Source: Plazaster borealis (taxonomy: Eukaryota > Echinodermata > Asteroidea > Forcipulatida > Labidiasteridae). Taken from it: a stretch of DNA of 64,000 bases. Below are positions 33,101 through 35,948 of the stretch, one piece after another. The translations under genes were made by a program, and so were the position numbers. The number at the start of each line of letters is the position of its first letter. The first letter of the stretch is position 1. Location of the stretch: the NCBI GenBank assembly GCA_021014325.1, contig CM037472.1, positions 25,467,063 to 25,531,062 on the forward strand. Direction: 5' to 3'. The notes below the pieces were generated by a model, which was not told where the DNA came from, searched no databases, and saw only the letters and a list, made by a program, of their open reading frames with translations.

Positions 33101-35663
33101 GCACTCTATAGAAACAGTTACATCCCGGCCGCAACTTTGTTTTTGCAGCCGTGTTAAATAGAAGCGCGGTGACACACGGCAAGTGTGTCCTGCCCACGCG
33201 AGTACCCTTCAGCACGGGGCGGTCCCACTTGTCGATGCCTTGGGCATGCATCGGGACGTACTAAAGCGGTGTTACGTTGTATAGGCGAAGATCATTCAAC
33301 AGTAGTGCACTATTTAGTCATGTTTGGTTCATTGCTTTATAGGTCAAACATAAATGGAACTTGAAACATAGTTCGAAAAACGAAAAAAAAACATAATTGA
33401 AATCAGATCTTCTGGAACGTTGCAAAATACTCCATTAATAGGCACATCAGTATGATTACATTTTATTATAAATTTAGCATCCTCTGCAAAGTACAAGGAC
33501 TAAGGAAATCGTAAATGGGCCAAGGCCTACCAGGTTTTAACATAACAAGATTTAGAATGTAATACCTTTGTGACCCTGGGACCCACTTTTAAAAAGTGTT
33601 CCGCCTCTGCTGGTTGAGTAAAAACAAATGGTTTGGGGTAAATTACTCTCTTTGCTTGAATCAGTCATGGGATGGGTGTTAATCTTAAATTTATTTGGAA
33701 GTGGAACACACGGTTCATACGGGGGTCATGGGGGTCATTGTTTCTTTTCACATACCAGATGATGACGTTCTACCATTGTAGTTAACAACAGAAGTTGATG
33801 ATCTCATTGATGACGTCACGACTCGTCCATTAGTGAAGAGACCGCTCGTACCACTGGATGATGATGATGATGACGGCCTGTACCTACCGGCAGCCGCACT
33901 CACCTGTGCCGACTGGCAAAAAGTCCCGTGGAAGCCTGATCTACACTGGCAGACGTCGGGCCGGATGCAAATGCCGCCATTGTGACACGGCTGTCTGCAT
34001 TCAGCTACAGAGAACATAGAAATTAACTATTATCCATTGATTACATGCAATATTGATATATTTATTTGGTACCAACAGTGCAGCCAGGACTTTTTCACCG
34101 GGGGAGGGAGGGCATTATGGTGACCCAGGAACCATGTTTTCCTGTTTTTGTTTTAAGGGCACTTAATGTCTGGATTATTTCATGGGGGCACCTGTGGGGC
34201 ACAGGGAACTGGGGGGGGGGCACGTACCCAAGGCCCCCCCGTGGCTACGCCGCTGCAGTTATTGAACGATGTTTTCTCAATGCACCGTCTATTATAACAT
34301 TTTCAGGCATTGGTTTTTGTTTTGACGTGCGGCATTCTTTTAGAACTTCTCATTTTTGGCAATAGTGTTGACGAGTATGCGACACCTTTCCTTGTTTTGG
34401 CTTCAATAGTTTTAAATTAAACAAACCACAAACACAACCTAATTTCATTGCCTCAGCAGAATACGATACTTAGCAAGTCTCCTTGAATAAATACTTCTTT
34501 TGATTGAAATACTTTTCCACAATTCCTTCTTCACAGTTCTTTGAGAATTAAAGGCAAAGTACCTTTGGTTTTTGGAACCGTTCGATTGTTCTAATCCTAT
34601 AATGTAGATATATACAATACAACTATAACCTTTTAAAATTTCATTTCAAAATGTGGTAACTTTTTTGAGATATCGCCGAAAATCTGGAGCAGTTAGGTCC
34701 ACGCAGGAAGAATAATCCGTAATTGGAGCCACACTATCTGAGAAACGTTTAATGCATATACCACGTCTCAGATTGAAACTTTAATGAATCCCTTTCTCTA
34801 AAACAAATAAAAAGTCGCATTCCCTTAAAGGTGATTCCCTGGCTGCCGCTTCCCAATTTTGTATCGTAAACTTGGGTGTGATCCCTGGCTACAATGCAGT
34901 TAACGGTTGTATGGCTTCTGACTGGCACCCCCGAACAAAGACCGCCAACGTAGGGCGAGACAGCTCAGTTGGTAGAGCGCCGGCACATTTCCGGATGTCG
35001 TTGGTTCAAATCCCGTTCCAGTAAATTTTTCTTGTTTCAACCCCAAATCAATTATAATTTACCCAGTCAGTTTCCCTTGTGGTTTATTATTTGATATATT
35101 ATCAAAAGCTGCAGTGCTTCTTAAAACAAGTAAGTTTTTATGGTCATTAATTTTTTGAGTAACTCATAGAGAAAATATACGCTCCCTTTAAGTTAAAAGA
35201 AGCACAGACCAGTCACACTTGTACACATGACACTGAGTGATCTAGGAGTATTTGTTGTGCACAGGTGTGAAATATAAGATGGGTTAAAACCCTATTAGGA
35301 AATTCACAATGGAATCGGCTCGCTTGATGGAAGAAATCAACCAGGTTATGAGTAATTTCGTCAATTAAGACATGTACATTCCCGGAATGTATTAAACAGG
35401 ACAAAATTGCGAGGGAGTGCAACTTAATCAACGAGAACCTAATATCGATCGGCATGTTCCAGGTGTGCATTTTGTCCCCGCACTTGTCCCTTAGGGCTAC
35501 GGCATTTGTTTCTTCTTACACCTGTGTCTGCTTGTTCAAAAGGTGAGATTCTAGATTACGAAATTATTAAGGGTGTCTGACTGCATACTTACGAATAGTA
35601 CACCGTCCTGTATATGAGTGTAATTTCCAACCGCTGCAACATCTTGAGACACATACGTTTGGT
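13..35663 (-). CDS. LTBP: LTBP-like gene, 19 exons, incomplete at both ends
   Basis: Composite gene model. The product should be a secreted matrix glycoprotein of the fibrillin/LTBP superfamily, the group that anchors latent TGF-beta in the extracellular matrix. Visible order: four-Cys N-terminal segment with PNVC and CCSGW; non-calcium EGF; Ser-rich linker; TB1 with a CC (not CCC) core; one cbEGF; hybrid-type 8-Cys domain; five cbEGFs; TB2; at least five more EGFs. This order, the CC signature of TB1 and the extra residues in TB2 match LTBPs better than fibrillins, which begin differently and carry many more EGF/TB modules. All internal junctions are phase 1 except the start of the first exon seen (phase 2). 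No stop codon or frameshift breaks any exon, so the gene looks functional. The 5' signal-peptide exon and the 3' end are not in the model. Assignment rests on remembered family motifs, not on a search. Confidence 0.88.
691..712 (+). repeat. G-rich tract
   Basis: Two long G runs separated by TT, in the intron a few bases from the e18 donor. The rest of the 142-723 intron shows nothing recognisable. Confidence 0.6.
724..849 (-). CDS. LTBP: LTBP exon e18: EGF, tandem copy 4
   Basis: 126 bp, phase 1 to 1, acceptor CATCAG and donor GTACC. It reads [31 protein letters not shown]. Same framework as e15 to e17, including Gly at the first ligand position. The open ORF over this exon is in another frame; Cys spacing and phase match to the neighbours fix the frame. 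A G-rich tract lies just inside the downstream intron (691-712). Confidence 0.92.
850..1449 (-). other. Intron e17-e18, no feature
   Basis: 600 bp without a recognised repeat or gene, apart from a short G run at about 1421-1433 close to the e17 donor. Confidence 0.6.
1450..1575 (-). CDS. LTBP: LTBP exon e17: EGF, tandem copy 3
   Basis: 126 bp, phase 1 to 1, acceptor CTGAAG and donor GTAAGT. It reads [34 protein letters not shown]. Six cysteines are present; the first ligand is Gly; Asp and Tyr of the hydroxylation consensus are intact. The 15-copy minisatellite lies in the upstream intron, about 45 bp from the acceptor. Confidence 0.92.
1621..2315. repeat. Intronic minisatellite, about 15 copies of a 43-46 bp unit
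   Basis: Fifteen GACTGCACTCAT-type cores were counted, spaced 43-46 bp. Each is followed by a C run, then CTCTTCCTTACCAT and GACTTTAGT. Units differ by a few substitutions and by one to three bases in length. On the minus strand the unit can be read as a 15-residue peptide repeat, but length variation breaks the frame and the array lies inside an intron, so it is not coding. Confidence 0.95.
2316..2924. other. Intron sequence, no feature
   Basis: AT-rich sequence between the minisatellite and the repeat block at 2925. Short open frames occur, but none has codon or domain evidence. Confidence 0.5.
2925..3200 (-). repeat. Composite repeat M, inverted copy 1
   Basis: Starts in an (AC)n tract and holds blocks also found, in opposite orientation, at 12414-12780: GAGGACTTCTCTTTGTTCTC, CGCTCTGTCAAACACC, GGATCCCTTTTGTTAAAGTC, and copies of GGTCCACGGTT. 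It ends almost at the e16 donor. It looks like a dispersed repeat of unknown class. Confidence 0.75.
3204..3329 (-). CDS. LTBP: LTBP exon e16: EGF, tandem copy 2
   Basis: 126 bp, phase 1 to 1, acceptor TTGCAG and donor GTGAGT. It reads [37 protein letters not shown]. His replaces the aromatic residue in the C-x-D-x4-Y consensus, so hydroxylation and calcium binding may be weaker here. NLT is a possible N-glycosylation site. A repeat block (2925-3200) starts within about 10 bp of the donor. Confidence 0.92.
3330..4440. other. Intron sequence, mostly featureless
   Basis: No exon or complete repeat recognised. 3560-3600 is the reverse complement of part of 8270-8320, so a short dispersed repeat may be present. 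Confidence 0.45.
4445..4560 (-). mobile_element. tRNA-headed SINE fragment
   Basis: On the minus strand: an A-box-like ATGACTGAGCGG, then CTGATTAGCAGAACG, a B-box-like GGGTTCGCGTTCC, and GACACTTGTG. The same head occurs in the SINEs at 6722 and 8332. Only the head is present, so it is truncated. Confidence 0.65.
4655..4780 (-). CDS. LTBP: LTBP exon e15: EGF, tandem copy 1
   Basis: 126 bp, phase 1 to 1, acceptor TGCAG and donor GTATG. It reads [34 protein letters not shown]. Six cysteines are present and the hydroxylation consensus is kept with Asp. The first calcium ligand, normally Asp, is Gly because the split codon is G+GT instead of G+AT. It is one of four closely similar exons (e15 to e18) that look like local duplications. 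Confidence 0.93.
4781..5500. other. Intron sequence upstream of the LINE fragment
   Basis: Contains (CTT)n at 4971-4990 and an open frame at 5231-5500 (+) that runs toward the LINE fragment. That frame may be decayed retroelement sequence, but it has no motif that can be named. Confidence 0.4.
5525..5942 (+). mobile_element. 3' end of a CR1/L2-like LINE, 5'-truncated
   Basis: Translation across frames gives the standard end of the reverse transcriptase polyprotein: [15 protein letters not shown], then HPLHSLI, SGRIRQ, and after a one-base frame slip [18 protein letters not shown]. This is the usual CR1/L2 ending. An AT-rich 3' UTR and an (ATTGA)n tail at about 5919-5942 follow. The tail stops a few bases from the e14 donor. 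The slip and the truncation make it a dead copy. Confidence 0.8.
5949..6044 (-). CDS. LTBP: LTBP exon e14: end of TB2 and short linker
   Basis: 96 bp, phase 1 to 1, acceptor TTTCAG and donor GTAATC. It codes [15 protein letters not shown], then [13 protein letters not shown]. The Cys completes TB2. CP-x-G-x-G followed by a short linker ending in N/H-R-D before the next EGF is characteristic of this LTBP position. The donor is only a few bases from the (ATTGA)n tail of a LINE inserted in the intron. Confidence 0.9.
6158..6400. mobile_element. TTAA-flanked MITE, family D, partial
   Basis: Begins TTTAAAGGGACACATTGCC with TTAA. Inside is a small hairpin, CACCATTTTGTGGAGT against ACTCCAC-type sequence, around 6320-6370. 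The right end is unclear. The start resembles families A to C. Confidence 0.5.
6722..7070 (+). mobile_element. tRNA-derived SINE 1
   Basis: The head resembles a class II (Ser/Leu-type) tRNA: GTCACGGTTGAGCGG as A box and GAGGTTCGAATCC as B box, ending GTCATGACAC. A body of about 200 bp follows, with CTGGGGGTATAAATGGGTAC. The tail is AAGCGCTATAAAAGAAC followed by (TTA)n. This tail is shared with the LINE at 23.4 kb. Confidence 0.85.
7100..7262 (+). mobile_element. Possible LTR end plus primer-binding site
   Basis: CAATACATAACA is followed at once by TGGTGTCAGAAGTCAGATCC. The latter resembles the tRNA-Leu-type primer-binding site of Gypsy-like elements, and the preceding CA is what an LTR end would show. 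An AATAAA lies about 60 bp before it. No paired LTR and no gag/pol were found, so this is a weak call. A SINE-like tail (GCGCTTTATAAGAAC plus TTA-rich) follows at 7270-7325. Confidence 0.3.
7463..7663 (-). CDS. LTBP: LTBP exon e13: TB2, candidate TGF-beta propeptide-binding domain
   Basis: 201 bp, 67 codons, phase 1 to 1, acceptor TTTCAG and donor GTAAAT. An acidic Pro/Thr spacer ([14 protein letters not shown]) leads to [41 protein letters not shown]. Seven cysteines are here and the eighth is in e14. There are four residues between Cys6 and Cys7 (Q-L-W-I). Vertebrate LTBP domains that bind the TGF-beta propeptide have the same spacing with a Phe-Pro pair, while other TB domains have two residues. 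The N-x-T before the CCC core matches a glycosylation site at the same place in vertebrate LTBPs. Binding itself is inferred. Confidence 0.95.
7727..8077. mobile_element. TTAA-flanked MITE, family A, old copy
   Basis: TTAA at both ends (7727-7730, 8074-8077). Internal blocks shared with other A copies: GTCAAAGACCAGTAT, CACTTGGTGTACCCCAACAT, AACACCCTTGTTG, AATTACCTCTTTCTC. More diverged than the other copies. Confidence 0.75.
8332..8682 (+). mobile_element. tRNA-derived SINE 2
   Basis: Head GTGTCGTGGCCGAGCGGATA with B box GTGGGTTCGAGTCC, ending GTCGTGACAC. The central body has GTGCGCCACAGC-like sequence and CCTTGATACGCCCC. The tail is AAAGCGCTATATAAGAGCC plus (TTA)n. Best-preserved SINE of the window. 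Confidence 0.88.
8990..9142 (-). CDS. LTBP: LTBP exon e12: calcium-binding EGF with C-terminal extension
   Basis: 153 bp, 51 codons, phase 1 to 1, acceptor CCCCAG and donor GTAAAT. It reads [36 protein letters not shown]. Six cysteines are present. About eight residues follow the sixth Cys and lead into the acidic Pro/Thr spacer at the start of TB2, matching the spacer before the TGF-beta-binding TB of vertebrate LTBPs. Confidence 0.93.
9143..10180. other. Intron e11-e12, no clear feature
   Basis: A C run at about 9470-9478 and several short open frames without domain evidence. No exon signature (six-Cys pattern with phase-1 sites) was seen on the minus strand. Confidence 0.5.
10185..10318. 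mobile_element. MITE family F, copy 1
   Basis: Starts with TGGCTGCGTCCGAATTGAGA, contains GGGCATCCTATGCTTCA and ACATGTTCA, and ends with an inverted GCCAC-AGCAGCAGCCA segment. The centre is nearly identical to 12025-12147. Confidence 0.6.
10341..10466 (-). CDS. LTBP: LTBP exon e11: calcium-binding EGF
   Basis: 126 bp, phase 1 to 1, acceptor CTTCAG and donor GTCAGT. It reads [24 protein letters not shown], then NTCTG. Six cysteines are present and the calcium and hydroxylation consensus is complete. Its final G joins AT of e12 to give the Asp that begins the next cbEGF. Confidence 0.94.
10625..11035. mobile_element. Foldback element L with another foldback nested inside
   Basis: Outer arms: GGGCTTTGGCTTAGGCTCTG near 10640-10660 pairs with CAGAGCCTTAGCC and GCCTAAGCCGTGG near 10987-11020. 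The inner element (10696-10978) has arms GGGCCCAATTTCACAGAGCT and GCTATGAAATTGGGCC. The inner one must have inserted later. Confidence 0.7.
11287..11415 (-). CDS. LTBP: LTBP exon e10: EGF with widened C4-C5 spacing
   Basis: 129 bp, phase 1 to 1, acceptor TCCACAG and donor GTAACG. It begins DINEC and [10 protein letters not shown] fits calcium binding. The fourth and fifth cysteines are four residues apart (CMPSSC) instead of one. The domain ends HHCRG. Six cysteines are present, so it should fold as an EGF with an enlarged turn. Small C4-C5 insertions also occur in some vertebrate LTBP and fibulin EGFs. Confidence 0.92.
11562..11758. mobile_element. Foldback MITE, CCCAATTTCA family
   Basis: Left arm GCCCAATTTCACAGAGCTGC, right arm GCAGCGCTATGAAATTGGGC. 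Same family as the nested element at 10696-10978. A partial copy without a clear right end follows at 11824-11990. Confidence 0.75.
12025..12147. mobile_element. MITE family F, copy 2
   Basis: Ends are inverted: GCTGTGTCCGATTTGG against TTAATTCGGACACGGC. The centre (GGGCATCCTATGCTTCAACA) matches copy 1. Related arms with CCGTAGCC/GGCTACGG motifs occur around 21250-21500, 31032-31220, 45000-45090 and 62210-62270. Confidence 0.75.
12414..12780 (+). repeat. Composite repeat M, copy 2
   Basis: Bounded by (TG)n tracts at both sides. Contains GAGGACTTTAACAAAAGGGA, GTGTTTGACAGAGCGAGGA, CAATGGGAGAACAAAGAGAA, then three spaced copies of GTCCACGGTTGC/GTCCACGATTGC. Inverted relative to 2925-3200 and longer. 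Confidence 0.78.
12830..12955 (-). CDS. LTBP: LTBP exon e9: calcium-binding EGF
   Basis: 126 bp, phase 1 to 1, acceptor TTCCAG and donor GTGAAG. It reads [22 protein letters not shown], then NGNICRG, with six cysteines. All calcium-ligand positions and the Asn hydroxylation consensus are present. A (TG)n-rich repeat (12414-12780) lies in the intron about 50 bp past the donor. The most open ORF through this exon is in a different frame; the Cys pattern and splice phases decide the frame. Confidence 0.92.
12956..13997. other. Intron e8-e9, no feature
   Basis: Ordinary AT-rich intron; nothing repeated or coding recognised. Confidence 0.5.
13998..14129 (-). CDS. LTBP: LTBP exon e8: EGF, first of the central array
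   Basis: 132 bp, 44 codons, phase 1 to 1, acceptor CTCACAG and donor GTAGGG. It begins AIDPNAC, so the usual D-I-D-E-C start is altered. [12 protein letters not shown] is a perfect hydroxylation consensus. The second half reads [15 protein letters not shown]. It has six cysteines. It lies after the largest intron (6758 bp). Confidence 0.92.
14446..14821. mobile_element. TTAA-flanked MITE, family A, copy A1
   Basis: TTAA at 14446 and 14818. Arms GGCATGAACACGTTTGGTAA and TTACCAAATGTGTACAGTGCC. A central palindrome lies around CTTCTTGCAAGAAG. Non-coding; reverse orientation relative to the copy at 28585. Confidence 0.85.
14822..16479. other. AT-rich intron sequence
   Basis: Part of the largest intron. 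Very AT-rich from about 15050 to 15700. No exon, repeat or hairpin recognised. Confidence 0.5.
16480..16638. mobile_element. Near-perfect palindromic foldback
   Basis: Arms GGGGTCGATTTCACAAAACT and AGTTTTGTGAAATCGACCCC extend inward through CTTCCTAACT, CCTAGGCAATGCTAAGAGAT and its complement, leaving only a short loop near 16545-16565. Almost the whole 159 bp is arm. Non-autonomous. Confidence 0.9.
16652..16726. repeat. Hairpin
   Basis: ACTCCTAAACTATG pairs with CATAGTTTAGGAGT; a nested pair CCGCTATC/GATAGCGG sits inside. It could form a stem of about 30 bp in all. Confidence 0.7.
16727..18261. other. Intron sequence, nothing recognised
   Basis: A locally GC-rich piece (16740-16870) has several CCGGCCGTAGGCC-like palindromes. 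Otherwise no feature. Confidence 0.45.
18262..18293. repeat. Short tandem repeat, 10-bp unit x3
   Basis: GTGATCCAAA repeated three times head to tail. Confidence 0.95.
18674..18938. mobile_element. TTAA-flanked MITE, family B, copy B1
   Basis: TTAA at each end, arms GGCATCGTACACGTTTGGTA and TACCAAACGACGATGCC, and core GCCGAAAATCTGGAGCGG, CACGCAGGAAGAATAATC. Confidence 0.85.
19838..20299. mobile_element. Tc1/mariner-type MITE with long inverted arms
   Basis: 462 bp flanked by TA (19836-19837, 20300-20301). Ends AACTGCTCACAAAAAGTTAG and CTAACTTTTTGTGAGCAGTT are perfect complements. Pairing continues for about 200 bp per arm (for example CACAAATCAAATGTGCCAAA against TTTGGCACATTTGATTTGTG) around a loop near 20040-20100. 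No transposase. TA duplication and structure point to Tc1/mariner. Confidence 0.88.
20302..20887. other. Intron sequence, no feature
   Basis: Includes an open frame at 20604-20900 (+) of 98 codons that overlaps e7 antisense. It has no recognisable domain. Confidence 0.4.
20888..20959 (-). CDS. LTBP: LTBP exon e7: end of hybrid domain and linker
   Basis: 72 bp, phase 1 to 1, acceptor TTGCAG and donor GTAATA. It codes [16 protein letters not shown], then PGKSLTSN. The single Cys completes the hybrid domain. CP-x-G-x-GY is the usual closing motif of LTBP 8-Cys domains, and vertebrate LTBPs follow it with a long variable linker. Here only about ten linker residues remain before the next EGF, unless a linker exon in the 6.8-kb intron that follows was missed. 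The exon is too short for ORF-based detection. Confidence 0.82.
21723..21940. mobile_element. Foldback with alternating purine-pyrimidine core
   Basis: Arms TCATGATATGGTGGCCCTGA and TCAGGGCCACCATATCATGA are perfect complements. The interior holds four copies of TGTGCGCATACGTAT-like sequence (two tracts forward, one partial, one inverted). Confidence 0.85.
22725..22921 (+). mobile_element. Possible LINE 3' tail
   Basis: AT-rich sequence ending in TATTGAATTGAATTGAA, the same pentanucleotide tail as the LINE end at 5942. No coding remains. Confidence 0.35.
23054..23209 (-). CDS. LTBP: LTBP exon e6: hybrid / second 8-Cys domain
   Basis: 156 bp, phase 1 to 1, acceptor AACAAG and donor GTAAGA. 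Key pieces are [30 protein letters not shown]. Seven cysteines are here; the eighth is in e7. Position after TB1-cbEGF and the CY/CF...GRC start match the hybrid domain of LTBPs. The spacing C-E-L-C lacks the two-residue insertion seen in TB2, so propeptide binding is not expected. A broken LINE fills much of the upstream intron. Confidence 0.9.
23430..26168 (-). mobile_element. L2/CR1-clade LINE, 5'-truncated and frameshifted
   Basis: Minus-strand fragment in the intron between e5 and e6. The first frame (26168-24681) holds most of an APE-type endonuclease (GDFN at residues 87-90, IDLV at 128-131, SDH at 150-152) and the lead into the reverse transcriptase; the endonuclease N-terminus is missing. 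RT blocks then appear in changing frames: [12 protein letters not shown] (about 24807), [13 protein letters not shown] (about 24610), [16 protein letters not shown] and YADD (YADD at 24328-24339), then [40 protein letters not shown] to about 23430. At least four frameshifts. The 3' end has CGCTATATAAGTGCTG and an AT-rich tail. It is inactive. Confidence 0.93.
26313..26438 (-). CDS. LTBP: LTBP exon e5: calcium-binding EGF
   Basis: 126 bp, 42 codons, phase 1 to 1, acceptor TTTCAG and donor GTAAGT. It starts DVNEC and has six cysteines. [12 protein letters not shown] fits both the calcium-binding rule (D-x-N-E then N...Y) and the Asp/Asn beta-hydroxylation consensus C-x-N-x4-Y-x-C-x-C. It is the single cbEGF between TB1 and the hybrid domain, as in vertebrate LTBPs. 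The final split codon (A plus TG from e6) gives Met. Confidence 0.93.
26708..26770 (-). CDS. LTBP: LTBP exon e4: end of TB1 and linker
   Basis: A 63-bp mini-exon, phase 1 to 1, acceptor TTACAG and donor GTACGT. It codes GREN, then [16 protein letters not shown] and TG. It supplies the seventh and eighth cysteines of TB1. Vertebrate LTBP1 has an equivalent C-x-x-GYKR...C segment between TB1 and the next cbEGF. The intron to e5 is the shortest in the gene (269 bp). It is too short for ORF-based detection and was found from its splice sites and phase. Confidence 0.82.
26905..27195. repeat. Two-copy tandem repeat, about 165-bp unit
   Basis: CAATGTCTGGTT-AGGAGTTAT, then CAACTTCCG-TTTGAAC-GGAAGTCAAGGTCAAA-GGGT, each occurring twice in order. 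The second copy is shifted about 150-165 bp. Each unit carries a small inverted pair ACTTCCGGTT/AACTGGAAGT. Satellite-like, class unknown. Confidence 0.8.
27196..27744. other. Intron sequence, unrecognised
   Basis: Moderately GC-rich with broken open frames on the plus strand (27158-27388 and later). It could be old retroelement sequence, but no motif supports that. Confidence 0.35.
27745..28130 (-). pseudogene. Array of decayed TB1 half-exon copies
   Basis: On the minus strand four segments resemble the 3' half of e3. Their anchors correspond to GGGGCAGTAGCTGTCAC of e3 and lie near 28081, 27985, 27893 and 27793; spacing about 92-99 bp, and 127 bp from e3. The copy at about 27793 keeps GGCAGCAGCTGTCA, ATGTGCCCAAAAGAATC and a GGTGAGT donor in phase 1, but has in-frame stops upstream and no acceptor. 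They look like products of an old local tandem duplication. Confidence 0.7.
28180..28362 (-). CDS. LTBP: LTBP exon e3: TB1 (8-Cys) domain, main part
   Basis: 183 bp, phase 1 to 1, acceptor GTGCAG and donor GTGAGT. Coding begins [15 protein letters not shown], then [31 protein letters not shown]. Six cysteines are here and the last two are in e4. The core is CC instead of the CCC of other TB domains, and DDCC-TVG--WG is the pattern of the first 8-Cys domain of vertebrate LTBPs. No other domain in the window has it. Degraded copies of the 3' half of this exon lie immediately downstream (27745-28130). Confidence 0.9.
28585..28956. mobile_element. TTAA-flanked MITE, family A, copy A2
   Basis: TTAA at the left end; right arm AATTACCAAACGTGTTCAGTG. 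The right TTAA has decayed to CCCC. Core identical in layout to A3 and A4, with AGACTTCTTGCAAGAAGCC. Confidence 0.85.
29188..29290 (+). repeat. (AAAC)n / CCCAAACA low-complexity block
   Basis: About 100 bp of AAACAAAC and CCCAAACA variants. No G on the plus strand across most of it. Confidence 0.9.
29291..30239. other. Intron sequence, no feature
   Basis: No exon or repeat recognised. Confidence 0.45.
30240..30440. mobile_element. Possible foldback of family L
   Basis: GGCTTTAGGCTCTGGCTTGG near the left end and GAAGCC/AAAGCC repeats toward ACGAAGCCGTGGTTTTGTAA at the right. Related to the outer element at 10625-11035. Confidence 0.45.
31032..31220. mobile_element. MITE family F, diverged copy
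   Basis: GGCGTCCGAATTGAC at the left and GCCACAGCCATAGCCGTAGA at the right; internal TCCGAATTAGCGGCTA. Related to the copies at 10185 and 12025. Confidence 0.5.
31479..31672. mobile_element. MULE-type foldback J, copy 1, with 9-bp TSD
   Basis: Element 31488-31663; arms TAGACTTGTGGACAAGTCGT and ACGACTTGTCCACAAGTCTA continue with TTTCTGTCGCGGTGATAGC and its complement. Flanks are ATTTGGACA and ATTGGGACA (8 of 9 match). Arms make up most of the element. 9-bp duplications are typical of the Mutator superfamily. Confidence 0.85.
31974..31986 (+). repeat. C homopolymer
   Basis: A run of about a dozen C, one of several long G/C homopolymers in the window. Confidence 0.9.
32404..33002. repeat. 110-bp direct repeat flanking a MITE
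   Basis: 32404-32510 and 32894-33002 are near-identical: CACACAGGTCAAA, TTTGCT-AATATTTCCC, AACATTCATATGAGTCTA, CCCATATATTAAAACTTCCC. Between them is MITE A3. The MITE probably inserted at the TTAA joining two tandem copies. Confidence 0.85.
32508..32888. mobile_element. TTAA-flanked MITE, family A, copy A3
   Basis: TTAA at both ends and complete arms GGCACTGTACACGTCTGGTA and CAAACGTGTTCAGTGCC. Very similar to A2, so both are fairly young. Confidence 0.88.
33756..34004 (-). CDS. LTBP: LTBP exon e2: first EGF domain plus Ser-rich linker
   Basis: 249 bp, phase 1 to phase 1, acceptor CTGTAG and donor GTATGTG. Residues 2-30 form a compact six-Cys EGF ([23 protein letters not shown]). It has no D-x-D/N-E start, so it is not a calcium-binding EGF. 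The remaining 50 or so residues are a low-complexity linker rich in Ser, Thr, Gly and Arg, including a run of seven Ser. Vertebrate LTBPs also place a non-calcium EGF and an extended linker here, ahead of TB1; the linker region is protease-sensitive and matrix-binding in the vertebrate proteins. The codon split to e1 gives Pro, and the split to e3 gives Gly. Confidence 0.88.
33857..33874 (-). repeat. Coding trinucleotide run (Ser)
   Basis: (GAT)n on the plus strand reads as TCA codons on the coding strand, giving most of the seven-Ser run in the linker of e2. Confidence 0.9.
34076..34255. mobile_element. hAT-like MITE with CAGTGGCGTAGCCA-type ends
   Basis: Left CAGTGCAGCCAGGAC and right GTGGCTACGCCGCTG, enclosing G- and C-runs. 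Sequences of this kind are common non-autonomous elements in many animals. No clear 8-bp duplication was seen. Confidence 0.55.
34548..35191. mobile_element. TTAA-flanked MITE, family C, split by an insertion
   Basis: TTAA at 34548 and 35188. Left part (34548-34827) and right part (35091-35191) together match the intact copy at 50532-50922. The left half has ATCGCCGAAAATCTGGAGCA; the right half has AGCTGCAGTGCTTCTTA and AAGTTTTTATGGTCATTAAT. Confidence 0.8.
34828..35090 (+). mobile_element. tRNA-like SINE nested in the family C MITE
   Basis: Contains GACAGCTCAGTTGGTAGAGC (A box) and GTTGGTTCAAATCCC (B box) in the order of a tRNA promoter, but the acceptor-stem ends do not pair, so it is not a tRNA gene. 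Its borders are defined by the break in the surrounding MITE. Confidence 0.65.
35593..35663 (-). CDS. LTBP: LTBP exon e1: N-terminal four-cysteine segment
   Basis: 71 bp between a TTTCAG acceptor and a GTAAGT donor. It enters in phase 2 and leaves in phase 1, coding 23 complete residues. They start PNVC, then CCSGW, and end GRCTI, with four cysteines. Vertebrate LTBPs and fibrillins have the same PNVC...CC.GW...C block just before their first EGF, so this is the conserved N-terminal region after the signal peptide and basic linker. The previous exon, which must end in phase 2, was not found. Confidence 0.85.
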
Positions 35664-35717
35664 CTGAAAGTAGAACAAAACAATTAACAATATAGTAAGT
35701 AGATTGGCTGGTTCATG

Positions 35718-35948
35718 CACTGCAACAACATGGGTGTTAAAATTGACACCAAGGGTGTTGTCACATAAAAATACCGAAGAGAGAATAACAAATTAACATC
35801 ACAGGGTGTTAAAATAACACCAATGTAATTATTTTGGCAGAAATTAATGTTATTTTAACACCCTATGGTGTTAATTTTGACTCTCTCTTCGGTGTCTATA
35901 TTTAACAACACCCATGGTGTCAATTTTAAAACCTAAGTTTTTGCAGTG
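35718..35948. mobile_element. CACTG-ended MITE, family E, copy 1
   Basis: Ends CACTGCAACAAC and TTTTTGCAGTG. Inside are inverted blocks GGTGTTAAAATTGACACC, GGGTGTTAAAATAACACC and their complements. The CACTG terminus resembles CACTA/EnSpm or Chapaev elements. No clear duplication at the flanks. Confidence 0.75.

Noticed and set aside
34955..35030. Genuine tRNA gene
   Set aside because: A and B boxes are present, but the 5' and 3' ends do not pair into an acceptor stem, and it is part of a nested insertion.
13..35663. Fibrillin instead of LTBP
   Set aside because: TB1 has the CC core and the TB1-linker-cbEGF-hybrid order of LTBPs, TB2 has the LTBP-type insertion, and the e1/e2 N-terminal block is followed by a Ser-rich linker instead of fibrillin's run of EGFs.
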